From Ruminococcus sp. (GTDB lineage Bacteria > Bacillota > Clostridia > Lachnospirales > Lachnospiraceae), in NCBI GenBank assembly GCA_013911065.1, contig JACERV010000033.1:1-56842 (forward strand): 56,842 nucleotides of DNA, given 5' to 3'. The first letter of the stretch is position 1. Every line of letters begins with the position of its first letter. Shown here one piece after another: positions 47,825 through 56,759 of the stretch. Below the pieces are notes generated by a model. That model was not told where the DNA came from. It searched no databases and saw nothing but the letters and a program-made list of their open reading frames with translations. A program made the translations under genes and the position numbers.

Positions 47825-48865
47825 TTATTCTTTGTTTGTCTGCACAAACGTGCGTCTGAGTTGTCCACAGGCTCCATCGATATCTGCACCCATTTCCCTT
47901 CTTATAGTAACATTTATTCCACGTTTTTCAAGTTTATTTTTAAAATTCAACGCATTTTTCCTGCTCGGCCTGTCAAAAGAACGTTCTTTTATGGGATTCA
48001 CCGGTATCAGATTCAGGTGACAATTTCTTGGCTTTAATATCTTTATCAGCTCCTGTGCATCCTCATCCGTATCATTTACTCCGCTTACCAGACTGTACTC
48101 AAAGGTCACCCGTCTTCCTGTTTTCCGAAAATATTCATCACACGCATGAAGCACCTCATCCAGCTCATATTGATCAGCTACAGGCATAAGGCTTCTGCGC
48201 TTTTCCTGATTTGCTCCGTGAAGAGAAAGGGCAAGGGTTATCTGTAAATTTTCCTCTGCAAGCTCCAGCATACGGGGAACAATTCCACACGTTGAGACGG
48301 TCACATTCCTCTGCCCGATATGAAGTCCATGGTCATCCGTCAGCAGGCGGATAAAACGCAGAAAATTCTCATAGTTATCCAAAGGCTCCCCGGTTCCCAT
48401 GACGACCACATTAGAAATGCGCTCTCCTATCATCTTTTGAATCTGGTATATCTGCCCCAGCATCTCCGAAGCGGAAAGATTTCTCGCAAGACCTCCAATG
48501 GTAGACGCACAAAACCGGCATCCCATGCGGCATCCTACCTGGGAGGAAATACAGACTGAGTTCCCATGTTTGTAACGCATAAGGACACTTTCCACCACAT
48601 TCCCATCGTAAAGCTGAAATAAAAACTTATTCGTGCCGTCCAGTGCGGACTCCTGTCTTTCCAGCATTGAGACCGGAAGAATCATATACTCGGCATCCAG
48701 CTTTTCCCGCAGAGCTTTGGATAGATTTGTCATTTCCTCAAAGCTGCCGGCAAACCTTATATGCAGCCATTCGTATACCTGTTTTGCCCGAAACTTCTTT
48801 TCACCCAGTATCTCCAATTCACTTTGCAATTGTTCATATGTATATGCGCGAATATCCTTCTTCAT
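47825..48865 (-). CDS. rlmN: 23S rRNA (adenine-2503-C2) methyltransferase RlmN
   Basis: Radical SAM enzyme that methylates A2503 of 23S rRNA and A37 of some tRNAs; 346 residues. The 4Fe-4S motif is visible as CRMGCRFC in SQVGCRMGCRFCAST, and GTGEPLDNY follows. The resolving cysteine lies in GADIDGACGQL near the C-terminus. Its position between rsmB and prpC is conserved in Firmicutes. The Cfr family is similar, but context decides for RlmN. Confidence 0.95.
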   Translation of the reverse strand: MKKDIRAYTYEQLQSELEILGEKKFRAKQVYEWLHIRFAGSFEEMTNLSKALREKLDAEYMILPVSMLERQESALDGTNKFLFQLYDGNVVESVLMRYKHGNSVCISSQVGCRMGCRFCASTIGGLARNLSASEMLGQIYQIQKMIGERISNVVVMGTGEPLDNYENFLRFIRLLTDDHGLHIGQRNVTVSTCGIVPRMLELAEENLQITLALSLHGANQEKRRSLMPVADQYELDEVLHACDEYFRKTGRRVTFEYSLVSGVNDTDEDAQELIKILKPRNCHLNLIPVNPIKERSFDRPSRKNALNFKNKLEKRGINVTIRREMGADIDGACGQLRRTFVQTNKE

Positions 48866-48907
48866 TATCTTGCGTCTTTCCTTCCAGCTTTTTTAAAGAA
48901 ATGAACT

Positions 48908-48935
48908 GTAACTGTTCAGAACCATGAACAGTTAC
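48908..48935 (-). promoter_or_regulatory. Intercistronic hairpin overlapping the rsmB stop codon
   Basis: GTAACTGTTC and GAACAGTTAC form a perfect 10-bp stem that includes the rsmB stop codon, ~40 bases before rlmN. No T run follows, so it is not an ordinary terminator. It could couple or insulate translation of the two methyltransferases. Confidence 0.4.
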
Positions 48936-50290
48936 GATGAACTCCCTTTTTTTACAAATCTTGCAATGAAAAAACCATCACTGTCATTCACTCCCGGCAA
49001 GAGCTGCAGACAGCCCTCTTCCTGTACAGCCCCTTGTAATTCCCGGCACACTCTGTCCTGTATAGAATCCAAAGCATATTCCGAATGTGTCTCCAAAAAC
49101 CAATGTACATTCTCTATATTCTCAACCCGGTTTATAGTACACGTACTGTAAACCAGGGTTCCTCCCGGCTTTACATAACGGCACACTGTATTCAGAATTT
49201 CCTTCTGAAGAGCAGCAAGTTCATCTGTCTGTATCTTTGTAACCTTATATTTCAAATCTGTTTTTCGGCCCAGCACCCCCAGCCCTGAACAGGGCAGGTC
49301 TGCAATTACCATATCCGCTTTTTCAACCGACGCTTCGTGTAATACCGTGGCATCCTGCAATACGGCTGAAATATTTTCCATCCTCATTCTGTCGATGTTT
49401 TCCTGAATCATCCCTGTTTTATATTCTGTCAGATCCCGTGCTTCCACATGCCCTGTTCCTCTCAGCTTATCTGCAAGATGAACAGACTTTCCTCCGGGAG
49501 CAGCACATACATCAATGATATAATCGCCTTCTTTTGGCGAAGCGATTTCTCCCGCCAGCATAGAGCTGATATCTTGTACTGCAAACAATCCTTCCTGAAA
49601 ACTGGAGAGTTCCCCAAGATAATCATACCCGGTGATGGAAAAAGCATAAGGCAGATAGGGATGAGCCATAACCGTAACCCCTTCCGATTTCAGCCTTTCC
49701 ACCAGCTCCTTCGGGGTGATATAGCTTGTATTGCAACGAATTATCACTGGCTTTTCCTTTTGAAAATCTGCCAGTATCTTTTCCACCATACCTATATCGT
49801 ATTCCTGAAGCCATTTTTCCAAAATCCACTCTGGCATGGAATACCTGACAGACAGGCCTTTTACAGCCTCTTTTGGATATTCAACCTTATCAAGCCCCCG
49901 CGCTGTACTGCGGAGTACTCCATTTACAAATCCTTTTAAAGGACCGAAGCCCTTCTTCACTGCCAGCTTTACAGCTTCATTGCACACAGCAGAATCTGGA
50001 ACTGTATCCATGTATTTCAATTGGTACACAGCACTCCTCAGGATGTTACGGATAACCGGCTTCATCTTCCTGGTCTTCACTTTAGAAAACTGGTCCAGAA
50101 TATAATCAATCTCTATCATATGTTCCAGCGTGCCCTCGGTCACTCTCGTGATGAAGGCACGCTCTTTTTTATCCAGATACTGGTATTTACTCAGCACATT
50201 TCCCAGTGCAATATGGCTGTACACATCATGTTCCGTAACATCCATCAAAATTCCCAGCACGATTTCCCGTTCATTTAACGGCTTTGTCAT
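48932..50290 (-). CDS. rsmB: 16S rRNA (cytosine-967-C5) methyltransferase RsmB
   Basis: SAM-dependent rRNA methyltransferase with 452 residues. The N-terminal NusB-like domain (residues 1-140) is followed by a Rossmann domain with SAM motif DVCAAPGGKSVHLAD. Catalytic cysteines are in DLPCSGLGVLG and YSTCTINRVEN. AGGAGG lies nine bases before the ATG, directly after the last hairpin of a six-hairpin array (50309-50601), so its translation could depend on that structure. Confidence 0.95.
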   Translation of the reverse strand: MTKPLNEREIVLGILMDVTEHDVYSHIALGNVLSKYQYLDKKERAFITRVTEGTLEHMIEIDYILDQFSKVKTRKMKPVIRNILRSAVYQLKYMDTVPDSAVCNEAVKLAVKKGFGPLKGFVNGVLRSTARGLDKVEYPKEAVKGLSVRYSMPEWILEKWLQEYDIGMVEKILADFQKEKPVIIRCNTSYITPKELVERLKSEGVTVMAHPYLPYAFSITGYDYLGELSSFQEGLFAVQDISSMLAGEIASPKEGDYIIDVCAAPGGKSVHLADKLRGTGHVEARDLTEYKTGMIQENIDRMRMENISAVLQDATVLHEASVEKADMVIADLPCSGLGVLGRKTDLKYKVTKIQTDELAALQKEILNTVCRYVKPGGTLVYSTCTINRVENIENVHWFLETHSEYALDSIQDRVCRELQGAVQEEGCLQLLPGVNDSDGFFIARFVKKGSSS

Positions 50291-50308
50291 ACTATATCCT
50301 CCTGCTTA

Positions 50309-50601
50309 TACAACTTAGGTCTGGTCTTTTCAGGCCTTATGTTGTAAAGTACATCCTGTTGACTTAGGCGGGGTCTTCTCGCGCCTTAGTAACATGGATG
50401 TTTCCCTGCTTATACCACTTGGTGAGGTCCTTTCGAACCTAGTGGTAAAGTACAACCTGCTGGCTTAGTGAGGTTCTTTCGAACTTAGCAGCATGGTTGT
50501 TTCCCTGCTTATACCACTTGGTGAGGTCCTTTCGAACCTAGTGGTAAAGTACATCCTGTTGACTTAGGCGGGGTCTTCTCACGCCTTAGTAACATGGATG
50601 T
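50309..50601 (-). repeat. Array of six hairpins in three ~100-nt tandem units (candidate structured RNA)
   Basis: Read on the minus strand, long hairpins A1 (50551-50601), A2 (50452-50500) and A3 (50351-50401) alternate with short hairpins B1 (50512-50546), B2 (50413-50447) and B3 (50309-50346). A1 and A3 differ by one base; B1 and B2 are identical. A2 differs from A1 at both sides of its helices so that pairing is kept (ACATCC/GGATGT versus ACAACC/GGTTGT, TGTT/AACA versus TGCT/AGCA). Each stem has CTAAG-like sequence on both sides, leaving an A-A mismatch in the A hairpins and B1/B2. Loops share a GA(A/G)A(A/G)(A/G)ACC core. Linkers are ACTT and TAAGCAGG; the last linker contains the rsmB ribosome site. 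I do not recognise the family. Confidence 0.8.
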
Positions 50602-50608
50602 TTCTCCG

Positions 50609-51304
50609 CTAATTGCGCCTGCGTCCGCTGATAAGCAGCAATCTTAAAAGCTGCAATATCATGGATGCCGCACTTGCCACATAAGTCAGGGCGGCCGCAC
50701 CCAGCACATCCTTCGTAGCTTCTACTTCCTCAGGGTAAAGCATCCCGGTTGTCTCCAGTGCCTTTACTGCCCTTTTTGATGCATTCAATTCCACCGGAAG
50801 TGTCACAAGCTGAAACAAAACTGCTGCTGAAAACAGGAAGATTCCCACATTAATCAGAATCAAAGACGCATTTCCGTTGATGAGCAGGCCAATGATAATC
50901 AGCGGCCAGGCTGCCATAGAGCCAAAGTTGGCAACAGGAACCAATGCGCCCCTGATTTTCAGCGGAGCATATCCTACATTGTGCTGTACTGCATGGCCGC
51001 ACTCATGGGCCGCCACACCAATAGCGGCTACGGAAGCAGATTGATAGGTAGCATCAGACAAGCTCAAAGTCTTATTTCTTGGGTCATAATGGTCAGTCAG
51101 GTTTCCAGACACATGCCGGACCTGCACATCATAAATGCCATTTGCCTTTAAAATCCTTTCCGCCGCTTCCCGCCCCGTTATACCGGAATGGCTGCGCACC
51201 TGTGAATACTTATTGAACACTCTGTTCACCCGGCTGGAAGCCAGAATACAAATGACTGCTCCGATTAAAACCAATATATAAGTTGGATCGTAATAATAAT
51301 ACAT
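50609..51304 (-). CDS. YugP-type neutral zinc metallopeptidase
   Basis: Membrane zinc peptidase of 231 residues from ATG 51304 (GGAGG seven bases before); the frame upstream to 51373 has no ribosome site. An N-terminal hydrophobic segment is followed by the zinc motif HECGHAVQH near residue 117, then two to three hydrophobic segments. This matches the YugP/zinc peptidase 2 family. It is inserted between fmt and rsmB, which are adjacent in Bacillus, and it is directly followed by the hairpin array. Substrate unknown. Confidence 0.9.
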   Translation of the reverse strand: MYYYYDPTYILVLIGAVICILASSRVNRVFNKYSQVRSHSGITGREAAERILKANGIYDVQVRHVSGNLTDHYDPRNKTLSLSDATYQSASVAAIGVAAHECGHAVQHNVGYAPLKIRGALVPVANFGSMAAWPLIIIGLLINGNASLILINVGIFLFSAAVLFQLVTLPVELNASKRAVKALETTGMLYPEEVEATKDVLGAAALTYVASAASMILQLLRLLLISGRRRN

Positions 51305-51400
51305 GTAACTTCCTCCAATCATCAGGTATAGGTATCTGTACCGAACAATTACAAATATAGCACTTTCTTTCACACCTATGGTTCATAATCCCTGTGAGTT

Positions 51401-52348
51401 TTATGAATTACAAGTGAATATAGTGCCGGACTCCAGTGTATATCCCCTCAGAAATGCACCTGCCTCCATTCTCTTTTTCCCCGGAACCTGAAGCTCGCTG
51501 ACACGAAGCTGTCCGTCACCGGTCTGTACAGTAAAGCTCTCTCTGCCCACTTCCAATACAGTTCCTGGCTTTGCCCCCTGCTGCGGTCCCGCTGCAGGTT
51601 CAGCCTTTGCCTTCCAAATCTTTAGTACCTTATTCCCCCAGTGGGTATAAGCGCTGGGCCAGGAATTCAGTCCCCGCACCAGTCTTTCAATCTCTATCGC
51701 GGGGCTTTTCCAATCAATATTTCCCATCTTCTTATCTAACATTTTAGCATAAGGAGTAGGGCTTTCACCCTGATGCTCCAATACAGCGGTACCACTTTCC
51801 AATGCCTCCAAAGTCTCCGCGCAGAGACTGGCACCTGCTGCCGCCAGTTTATCATGGAGACTTTCTCCTGTCTCATCTTCCGTAATAGGCACCTCGGTTT
51901 TTAGAATCATATCGCCGGTATCCAGCCCTTCATCCATCTGCATGGTTGTAACTCCCGTCACATCCTCTCCAGAGATAATAGCCCACTGAATGGGTGCCGC
52001 CCCCCTGTACTTTGGCAGCAGGGAAGCGTGAACATTGATACATCCGTAGGGAGTCATCTCCAGAATATCCTTGGGCAGAATTTGTCCAAATGCTACAACT
52101 ACAATGACGTCTGCCTGATATTTCCTGAGCTCCTCCACACATTCCGGCTTTCTGACCCTGACAGGCTGGTAAACCGGTATTTTATGTCTTATTGCCGCTT
52201 CCTTCACAGGAGGAAACTGCATTTCCTTCCCCCTGCCCTTTGGCTTATCCGGCTGTGTCACCGCCAGACATACGTCATGACCTGTCTGAATTAGTTTTTC
52301 CAGTGTTCCTACCGCAAAATCGGGAGTTCCCATAAATATTACTCTCAT
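51401..52348 (-). CDS. fmt: Methionyl-tRNA formyltransferase
   Basis: Formylates initiator Met-tRNA with 10-formyl-tetrahydrofolate. The chosen ATG 52348 gives 315 residues beginning MRVIFMGTPDFAV. An ATG 12 bases earlier abuts the ribosome site and would lie in the def end. The catalytic segment is INVHASLLPKYRGAAPIQWA (Asn, His), then the Asp in TGVTTMQMDEGLDTGD. The C-terminal OB-like domain follows. It starts two bases after the def stop codon region and forms the def-fmt pair. Confidence 0.95.
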   Translation of the reverse strand: MRVIFMGTPDFAVGTLEKLIQTGHDVCLAVTQPDKPKGRGKEMQFPPVKEAAIRHKIPVYQPVRVRKPECVEELRKYQADVIVVVAFGQILPKDILEMTPYGCINVHASLLPKYRGAAPIQWAIISGEDVTGVTTMQMDEGLDTGDMILKTEVPITEDETGESLHDKLAAAGASLCAETLEALESGTAVLEHQGESPTPYAKMLDKKMGNIDWKSPAIEIERLVRGLNSWPSAYTHWGNKVLKIWKAKAEPAAGPQQGAKPGTVLEVGRESFTVQTGDGQLRVSELQVPGKKRMEAGAFLRGYTLESGTIFTCNS

Positions 52349-52349
52349 T

Positions 52350-52826
52350 TTACTCTTCATCCTCCTCGTACTGCACATCATGCAGCCCGTCTTCCACTTT
52401 GTCTACATATAAATTCCCCGACAGATGGTCGATTTCATGGCAGAGTGCTCTTGCCATCAATTCCTCACCTTCTATTTCAAATTCTTCCATGTTTTCATCC
52501 AAAGCACGTACCTTTACATAATTTGGCCTTGTTACAATTCCCCATTTTCCCGGTACGCTCAAACACCCTTCTTCTCCGGTCTGCTCTCCCGATGTCTCCA
52601 AAATTACAGGGTTAATCAATACGACCGGCCCCTCACCTACATCAATCACGACAATGCTTTTGAGTACCCCTACCTGGGGCGCCGCCAGCCCTACCCCCAT
52701 CTTTTCGTACATTGTATCCAGCATATCATCAATCAAGATTTTTGTGCGAAGGGTCATTTTTGAAACATCTTTGCTCTTCTTTGTTAAAATCTCGTCTCCA
52801 ATCTCTCTGACTTCCCTGATTGCCAT
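52350..52826 (-). CDS. def: Peptide deformylase
   Basis: Metallo-hydrolase that removes the N-formyl group from nascent proteins; 158 residues from ATG 52826 (GGAGG before it). All three family motifs are visible: [19 protein letters not shown] (metal Cys) and CHEIDHLSG (metal His and catalytic Glu). The C-terminal tail is acidic. It lies downstream of a palindrome-rich spacer after priA. Confidence 0.96.
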   Translation of the reverse strand: MAIREVREIGDEILTKKSKDVSKMTLRTKILIDDMLDTMYEKMGVGLAAPQVGVLKSIVVIDVGEGPVVLINPVILETSGEQTGEEGCLSVPGKWGIVTRPNYVKVRALDENMEEFEIEGEELMARALCHEIDHLSGNLYVDKVEDGLHDVQYEEDEE

Positions 52827-52860
52827 AATTTCCTCCATATATTATCTTAATTTTATTTAC

Positions 52861-53002
52861 CTGTCTGTCAAAGCGGATACTCGCAATCCGCTTTGCTACT
52901 TGCTCGTAATCTCATTGTTGCTGCACAACATTTCAGCGGGAGCTTGACTCCCACTGAAGCAGGCAAGTCACACCCCCGCTTCTTAAGCGGGGGGACTTAC
53001 CT
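52861..53002 (-). repeat. Stack of palindromes between priA and def (candidate small non-autonomous element)
   Basis: The arms are CAAAGCGGAT/ATCCGCTTTG (52869-52895), TTCAGcGGGAG/CTCCCaCTGAA (52932-52958), and CCCCCGCTT/AAGCGGGGG (52973-52993) with flanking AAGTC/GACTT and AGG/CCT. A small TGTTG/CAACA helix lies between the first two. The C-A mismatch of the second is a G-U pair in minus-strand RNA. The last hairpin resembles the terminal hairpins of IS200/IS605-type elements, but no transposase is present. Confidence 0.5.
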
Positions 53003-53009
53003 GATGAGG

Positions 53010-55235
53010 TTAAAATACCTGCATCGGATTAAAGTCAAACTGTATCCTTATTTTCTGAAATCCGCTGTTTACTTCAATATATTGTTCCAGGTAGTTTTTC
53101 ATCTTTATTAGTGTATCATATCTTTCTGCTTTCAGATAGAGAACTTTCCGATATACATCGTTTACTTTTCCAATCCCGGGGCTTGCCGGTCCTATGATAT
53201 CCATATTCTCATCTCTGCGGACACGCAGAGCATATTCCTTCAAATATCTGCACCCCTTTTCCAGGAGTTGTTCGTCCTCACAGCTAGCCAGTACAGCCAG
53301 CAGGTTCTCTGCCGGAGGATATCCCATCAACTTCCGGTAACCGATTTCCTCCTCATAGAAAGCCTCATAATCCTGGGCCGCCGCTGTCACAATCCCATAA
53401 TGCTCCGGACTGTAGGTCTGAATGACGGCTTCGCCGCCCTTATGTCCTCTACCGGCTCTTCCTACCGCCTGGGTCAGAAGCTGGAACGTCCTCTCTCCTG
53501 CCCGGTAATCATCTGTATAAAGGGACATGTCTGCCGCTAATACGCCAACCAGAGTCACATTGGGAAAATCGTGCCCTTTTACAATCATCTGTGTTCCAAC
53601 CAGAATGTCAGCCTCTTCATTGGCAAACGCTGCCAATATTTTCTCATGTCCATCCTTCTGACGGGTGGTATCCATATCCATACGAAGCACCCTCGCTCCG
53701 GGAAACTGTTTTTTCACAATCTCTTCTATCTGCTGGGTCCCGGCCCGGAACTCTCCTATATGCCGGGAACCACATGCAGGACAAACAGCCTCTTTCGGCT
53801 TTTCATACCCGCAGTAATGGCAGACCATTCTTCCTCCTCTGTGGGAGGAAAGAGAGACATCACAGTGGGGACATTTTGTCACATGCCCGCACTCCCGGCA
53901 GGAAATAAAGCCGGCATATCCCCGGCGGTTCAAAAACAACATAATCTGTTCTTTTTTCTCCAGCCTGTCAGCAATCAGCTCCTGCAGTTTTCTGCTTAAT
54001 ATGGAGCGGTTTCCCTCTTTCAGCTCTTCCCGAAGGTCTACTGTATATACCCGTGCCATATCCTGCATCCCTGAACGGTTTTTTAACTCCAAAAGGGTAT
54101 ACTCCCCATTCTTTGCACGATACATAGCTTCCAAAGAAGGTGTGGCAGACCCGAGGACCACACTTGCTCCTTCCATTTCTGCTCTCGCTTCTGCTGTTTC
54201 CCGGGCATGATATCTGGGAACCTGCTCACTTTTATAAGTAGTCTCATGCTCTTCATCTATTACGATCAGTCCAAGGTTTGGGAAAGGCGTAAATAATGCG
54301 GAACGAGGCCCTATCATTACATCAATCCCGCCTTCCTTTGCCCGCAGCATTTGGTCATAGCGTTCCCCGGCAGACAGGCGGGAATTCATAATGGAAACCC
54401 TGTCGCCAAAATTCCGGTAAAACCGCATCACCGTCTGATAAGTCAAAGCAATTTCAGGAATTAAAACAATGGCCTGTTTCCCTTGTGCGGCCACACGGCG
54501 TATCATTTCAATATACACCTCTGTTTTACCGCTTCCTGTGACTCCATATATCAAATATGTGCCCCGCTTTTCCTTTTTATAGTCTTCCCAAAAAGTGGAA
54601 ATAACATGCTTCTGTTCACCTGTAAGCAAAATATTGCTTTCCGTCTGTTCTCCCTTCACCGGATTCCGGTAAACTTGCTCGGACTCCAAAACAAGAATCC
54701 CCTGTTCTTCCAGGGCACGTATCACAGCTAACGTAATATTCAGCTTTTTTGCCGCCAGTTCGTAATCTAAAACAGAATCTTCCAGCAATGCGGCCATCAG
54801 TCTGGCCCGGGCTTTCTGATTCTTCTCCAGATAATGGTCCAGCTTCTGCTTTCCCTCTTTCTCATCTAAAAGCAGCCGTATCCACTTCTTTACCCTGGCA
54901 TTCTCCTTCTGCTTGATAGGAAGAACCGTCTTTAGGGCCTGAATCATAGTCCCGCCGTACTGTTCCTTCATCCACGCCGCCAATGCCGCCAGCTTTCCTT
55001 CAATGGCTACACTGTTTCTGGAAATATCCTGAATTTCTTTTACCTTGGATTCGTCATACACACAGGTATCCAATATCCCTGTCACATACCCCTTCGTTTC
55101 ACGGTTTCCCCTTCCAAAAGGGACCAGCACCTCCATTCCCACAGAAAGTTCTCCCTCCAGGCGGGGGGGGATTCTATATTGGAATGTTTTATCTAATTTT
55201 TCATGTGTAATGTCTACAATAATATTCGCATACAT
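53010..55235 (-). CDS. priA: Primosomal replication protein PriA (helicase)
   Basis: 3-prime to 5-prime helicase that restarts stalled replication forks; 741 residues. An N-terminal DNA-binding domain is followed by helicase motifs: Walker A YGVTGSGKTEVY, Walker B VIDEEHE, GSATPSLEA, and later QAVGRAGRGHKGG. The zinc cysteines are CRECGHVTKCPHCD and CHYCGYEKPKEAVCPACG. A run of eight C (55163-55170) encodes part of the segment RIPPRLEG near residue 23 and is in frame here. AGGTGA precedes the ATG, 18 bases after murE. Confidence 0.95.
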   Translation of the reverse strand: MYANIIVDITHEKLDKTFQYRIPPRLEGELSVGMEVLVPFGRGNRETKGYVTGILDTCVYDESKVKEIQDISRNSVAIEGKLAALAAWMKEQYGGTMIQALKTVLPIKQKENARVKKWIRLLLDEKEGKQKLDHYLEKNQKARARLMAALLEDSVLDYELAAKKLNITLAVIRALEEQGILVLESEQVYRNPVKGEQTESNILLTGEQKHVISTFWEDYKKEKRGTYLIYGVTGSGKTEVYIEMIRRVAAQGKQAIVLIPEIALTYQTVMRFYRNFGDRVSIMNSRLSAGERYDQMLRAKEGGIDVMIGPRSALFTPFPNLGLIVIDEEHETTYKSEQVPRYHARETAEARAEMEGASVVLGSATPSLEAMYRAKNGEYTLLELKNRSGMQDMARVYTVDLREELKEGNRSILSRKLQELIADRLEKKEQIMLFLNRRGYAGFISCRECGHVTKCPHCDVSLSSHRGGRMVCHYCGYEKPKEAVCPACGSRHIGEFRAGTQQIEEIVKKQFPGARVLRMDMDTTRQKDGHEKILAAFANEEADILVGTQMIVKGHDFPNVTLVGVLAADMSLYTDDYRAGERTFQLLTQAVGRAGRGHKGGEAVIQTYSPEHYGIVTAAAQDYEAFYEEEIGYRKLMGYPPAENLLAVLASCEDEQLLEKGCRYLKEYALRVRRDENMDIIGPASPGIGKVNDVYRKVLYLKAERYDTLIKMKNYLEQYIEVNSGFQKIRIQFDFNPMQVF

Positions 55236-55253
55236 GAAATGTATTCACCTACT

Positions 55254-56711
55254 TTAATGCCCTGATAAGATTTCCTGAATCAGTACACGCTCATCCATGG
55301 GATATTTTACTCCTTTGATTTCCTGATAGTCCTCATGGCCTTTCCCTGCCAGTACAATTACATCCCCAGGCAGCCCATGCTCTATAGCATACCGGATGGC
55401 CTCTTTTCTGTCACAGATTTCTACATATTTTCCTTCTGTTGGTTCAATCCCAACCTTAATATCATTTATAATATCCTGAGGCTCTTCAAATCTCGGATTA
55501 TCAGATGTAATAATCGTCAAGTCTGCAAGCCGTCCTGATACCTCGCCCATCTCATAACGCCGCTCTTTTGAGCGGTTGCCTCCGCATCCGAACAGACATA
55601 CCAAACGAGTAGGATTGTATTCCTTGAGGGTCGTCAGGAGGCTCTCCAGACTCATGGCATTGTGCGCATAGTCAATCATAAGGGTAAAATCATCGGATAC
55701 CCGGATCATTTCAATCCTGCCTTTGACTTTCGCTGCCCCCAGCGCCTCCTGGATTTTTTCTGCAGGTACCTGGAAATGCCTGCATACCGCTATTGCTGTC
55801 AAGGAATTATAAACACTAAATTTTCCCGGGATATCAATTTCCACATCAAAGTCCATCAGGCCGGTGACTTGGTAGGCAATCCCAAGATAACCCGGCCGGG
55901 ATACCAGGTGGGTATCGACTGCCCTCAGATCGGCCTTTTCCGAAAATCCAAAAGTCTCTGTCTCACAGGTTGCACCAGAGAATACATCCTCAAAATACAC
56001 ATCATCCACATTCGCGATTCCCTGCCTGCACTGCTGGAAAAGAAGTCCTTTGCACCTTTTATAATCCTCAAAGTCCTTATGCTCATTTGGTCCGATATGA
56101 TCTCTTCCCAGATTGGTAAAAATCCCAATATCAAAGAGAATCCCCGCCGTCCTGTGCAGCATCAGCCCTTGGGAGGACACTTCCATCACCACACTGTCAC
56201 ACCCTGCTTCTGCCATCTTCGCAAAGTACTGGTGAATCGTATATGACTCAGGCGTGGTATTGGCTGCCGGTATCTTCTCATCCCCGATAATTGTCTCTAT
56301 CGTTCCTATCAGACCTACTTTATGCCCTACTTCCTCTAAAATAGACTTAATCATATATGTAGTTGTTGTCTTTCCCTTAGTTCCGGTAATTCCAATGATT
56401 TTCATTTTCTCCGCCGGATAGCCAAAATAAGAAGCCGACATCAGAGCCAGTGCATATCTTGTGTCAGACACCCGGATTACCGTCATATCTTTGGGTACTT
56501 CTACTTCCTTTTCTACGATTACCGCAGTCGCACCCTTTCGGGCTACATCGGCGATAAACTCATGTCCGTCCACCACTGCACCGGAAATACATACAAATAC
56601 GGAACCACTTTCTATTTTGCGGGAGTCATTGACCAGTGTAGTGACCTGGATTTCATCGCTCCCCTGTACTACTTCATATTTTAAACGTTCTAATAGCTGA
56701 TTCAGCTTCAT
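55254..56711 (-). CDS. murE: UDP-N-acetylmuramoyl-tripeptide synthetase MurE
   Basis: Cytoplasmic Mur ligase that adds the third amino acid to UDP-MurNAc-Ala-Glu. It has 485 residues from ATG 56711, seven bases after GGAGG; the ATG at 56717 is too close to it. ATP site GITGTKGKTTTTYMIK and the TTPESYTIH and DYAHN segments are visible. The amino-acid specificity motif reads DNPR (SDNPRFEEP), the form found in enzymes adding meso-diaminopimelate rather than lysine. It heads the co-directional run through priA to hppA. Confidence 0.94.
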   Translation of the reverse strand: MKLNQLLERLKYEVVQGSDEIQVTTLVNDSRKIESGSVFVCISGAVVDGHEFIADVARKGATAVIVEKEVEVPKDMTVIRVSDTRYALALMSASYFGYPAEKMKIIGITGTKGKTTTTYMIKSILEEVGHKVGLIGTIETIIGDEKIPAANTTPESYTIHQYFAKMAEAGCDSVVMEVSSQGLMLHRTAGILFDIGIFTNLGRDHIGPNEHKDFEDYKRCKGLLFQQCRQGIANVDDVYFEDVFSGATCETETFGFSEKADLRAVDTHLVSRPGYLGIAYQVTGLMDFDVEIDIPGKFSVYNSLTAIAVCRHFQVPAEKIQEALGAAKVKGRIEMIRVSDDFTLMIDYAHNAMSLESLLTTLKEYNPTRLVCLFGCGGNRSKERRYEMGEVSGRLADLTIITSDNPRFEEPQDIINDIKVGIEPTEGKYVEICDRKEAIRYAIEHGLPGDVIVLAGKGHEDYQEIKGVKYPMDERVLIQEILSGH

Positions 56712-56735
56712 GTACATTCCTCCTTGTATAATAAT

Positions 56736-56759
56736 GATATAGCCAATAAGGCTTATATC
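56736..56759 (-). promoter_or_regulatory. Palindrome in the murE leader
   Basis: GATATAGCC and GGCTTATATC flank a five-base loop ~15 bases before the murE ribosome site. It could be an operator or a leader hairpin. Further hairpin arms (AAGGATGAACTCCTT, AGAAGTTGTAACTTCT, minus strand) fill the rest of the sequence to the window end, where no gene is visible. Confidence 0.35.

Noticed and set aside
50309-50601. CRISPR-like array
   Set aside because: The repeats alternate between two hairpin types with short constant linkers and there are no unique spacers or cas genes.
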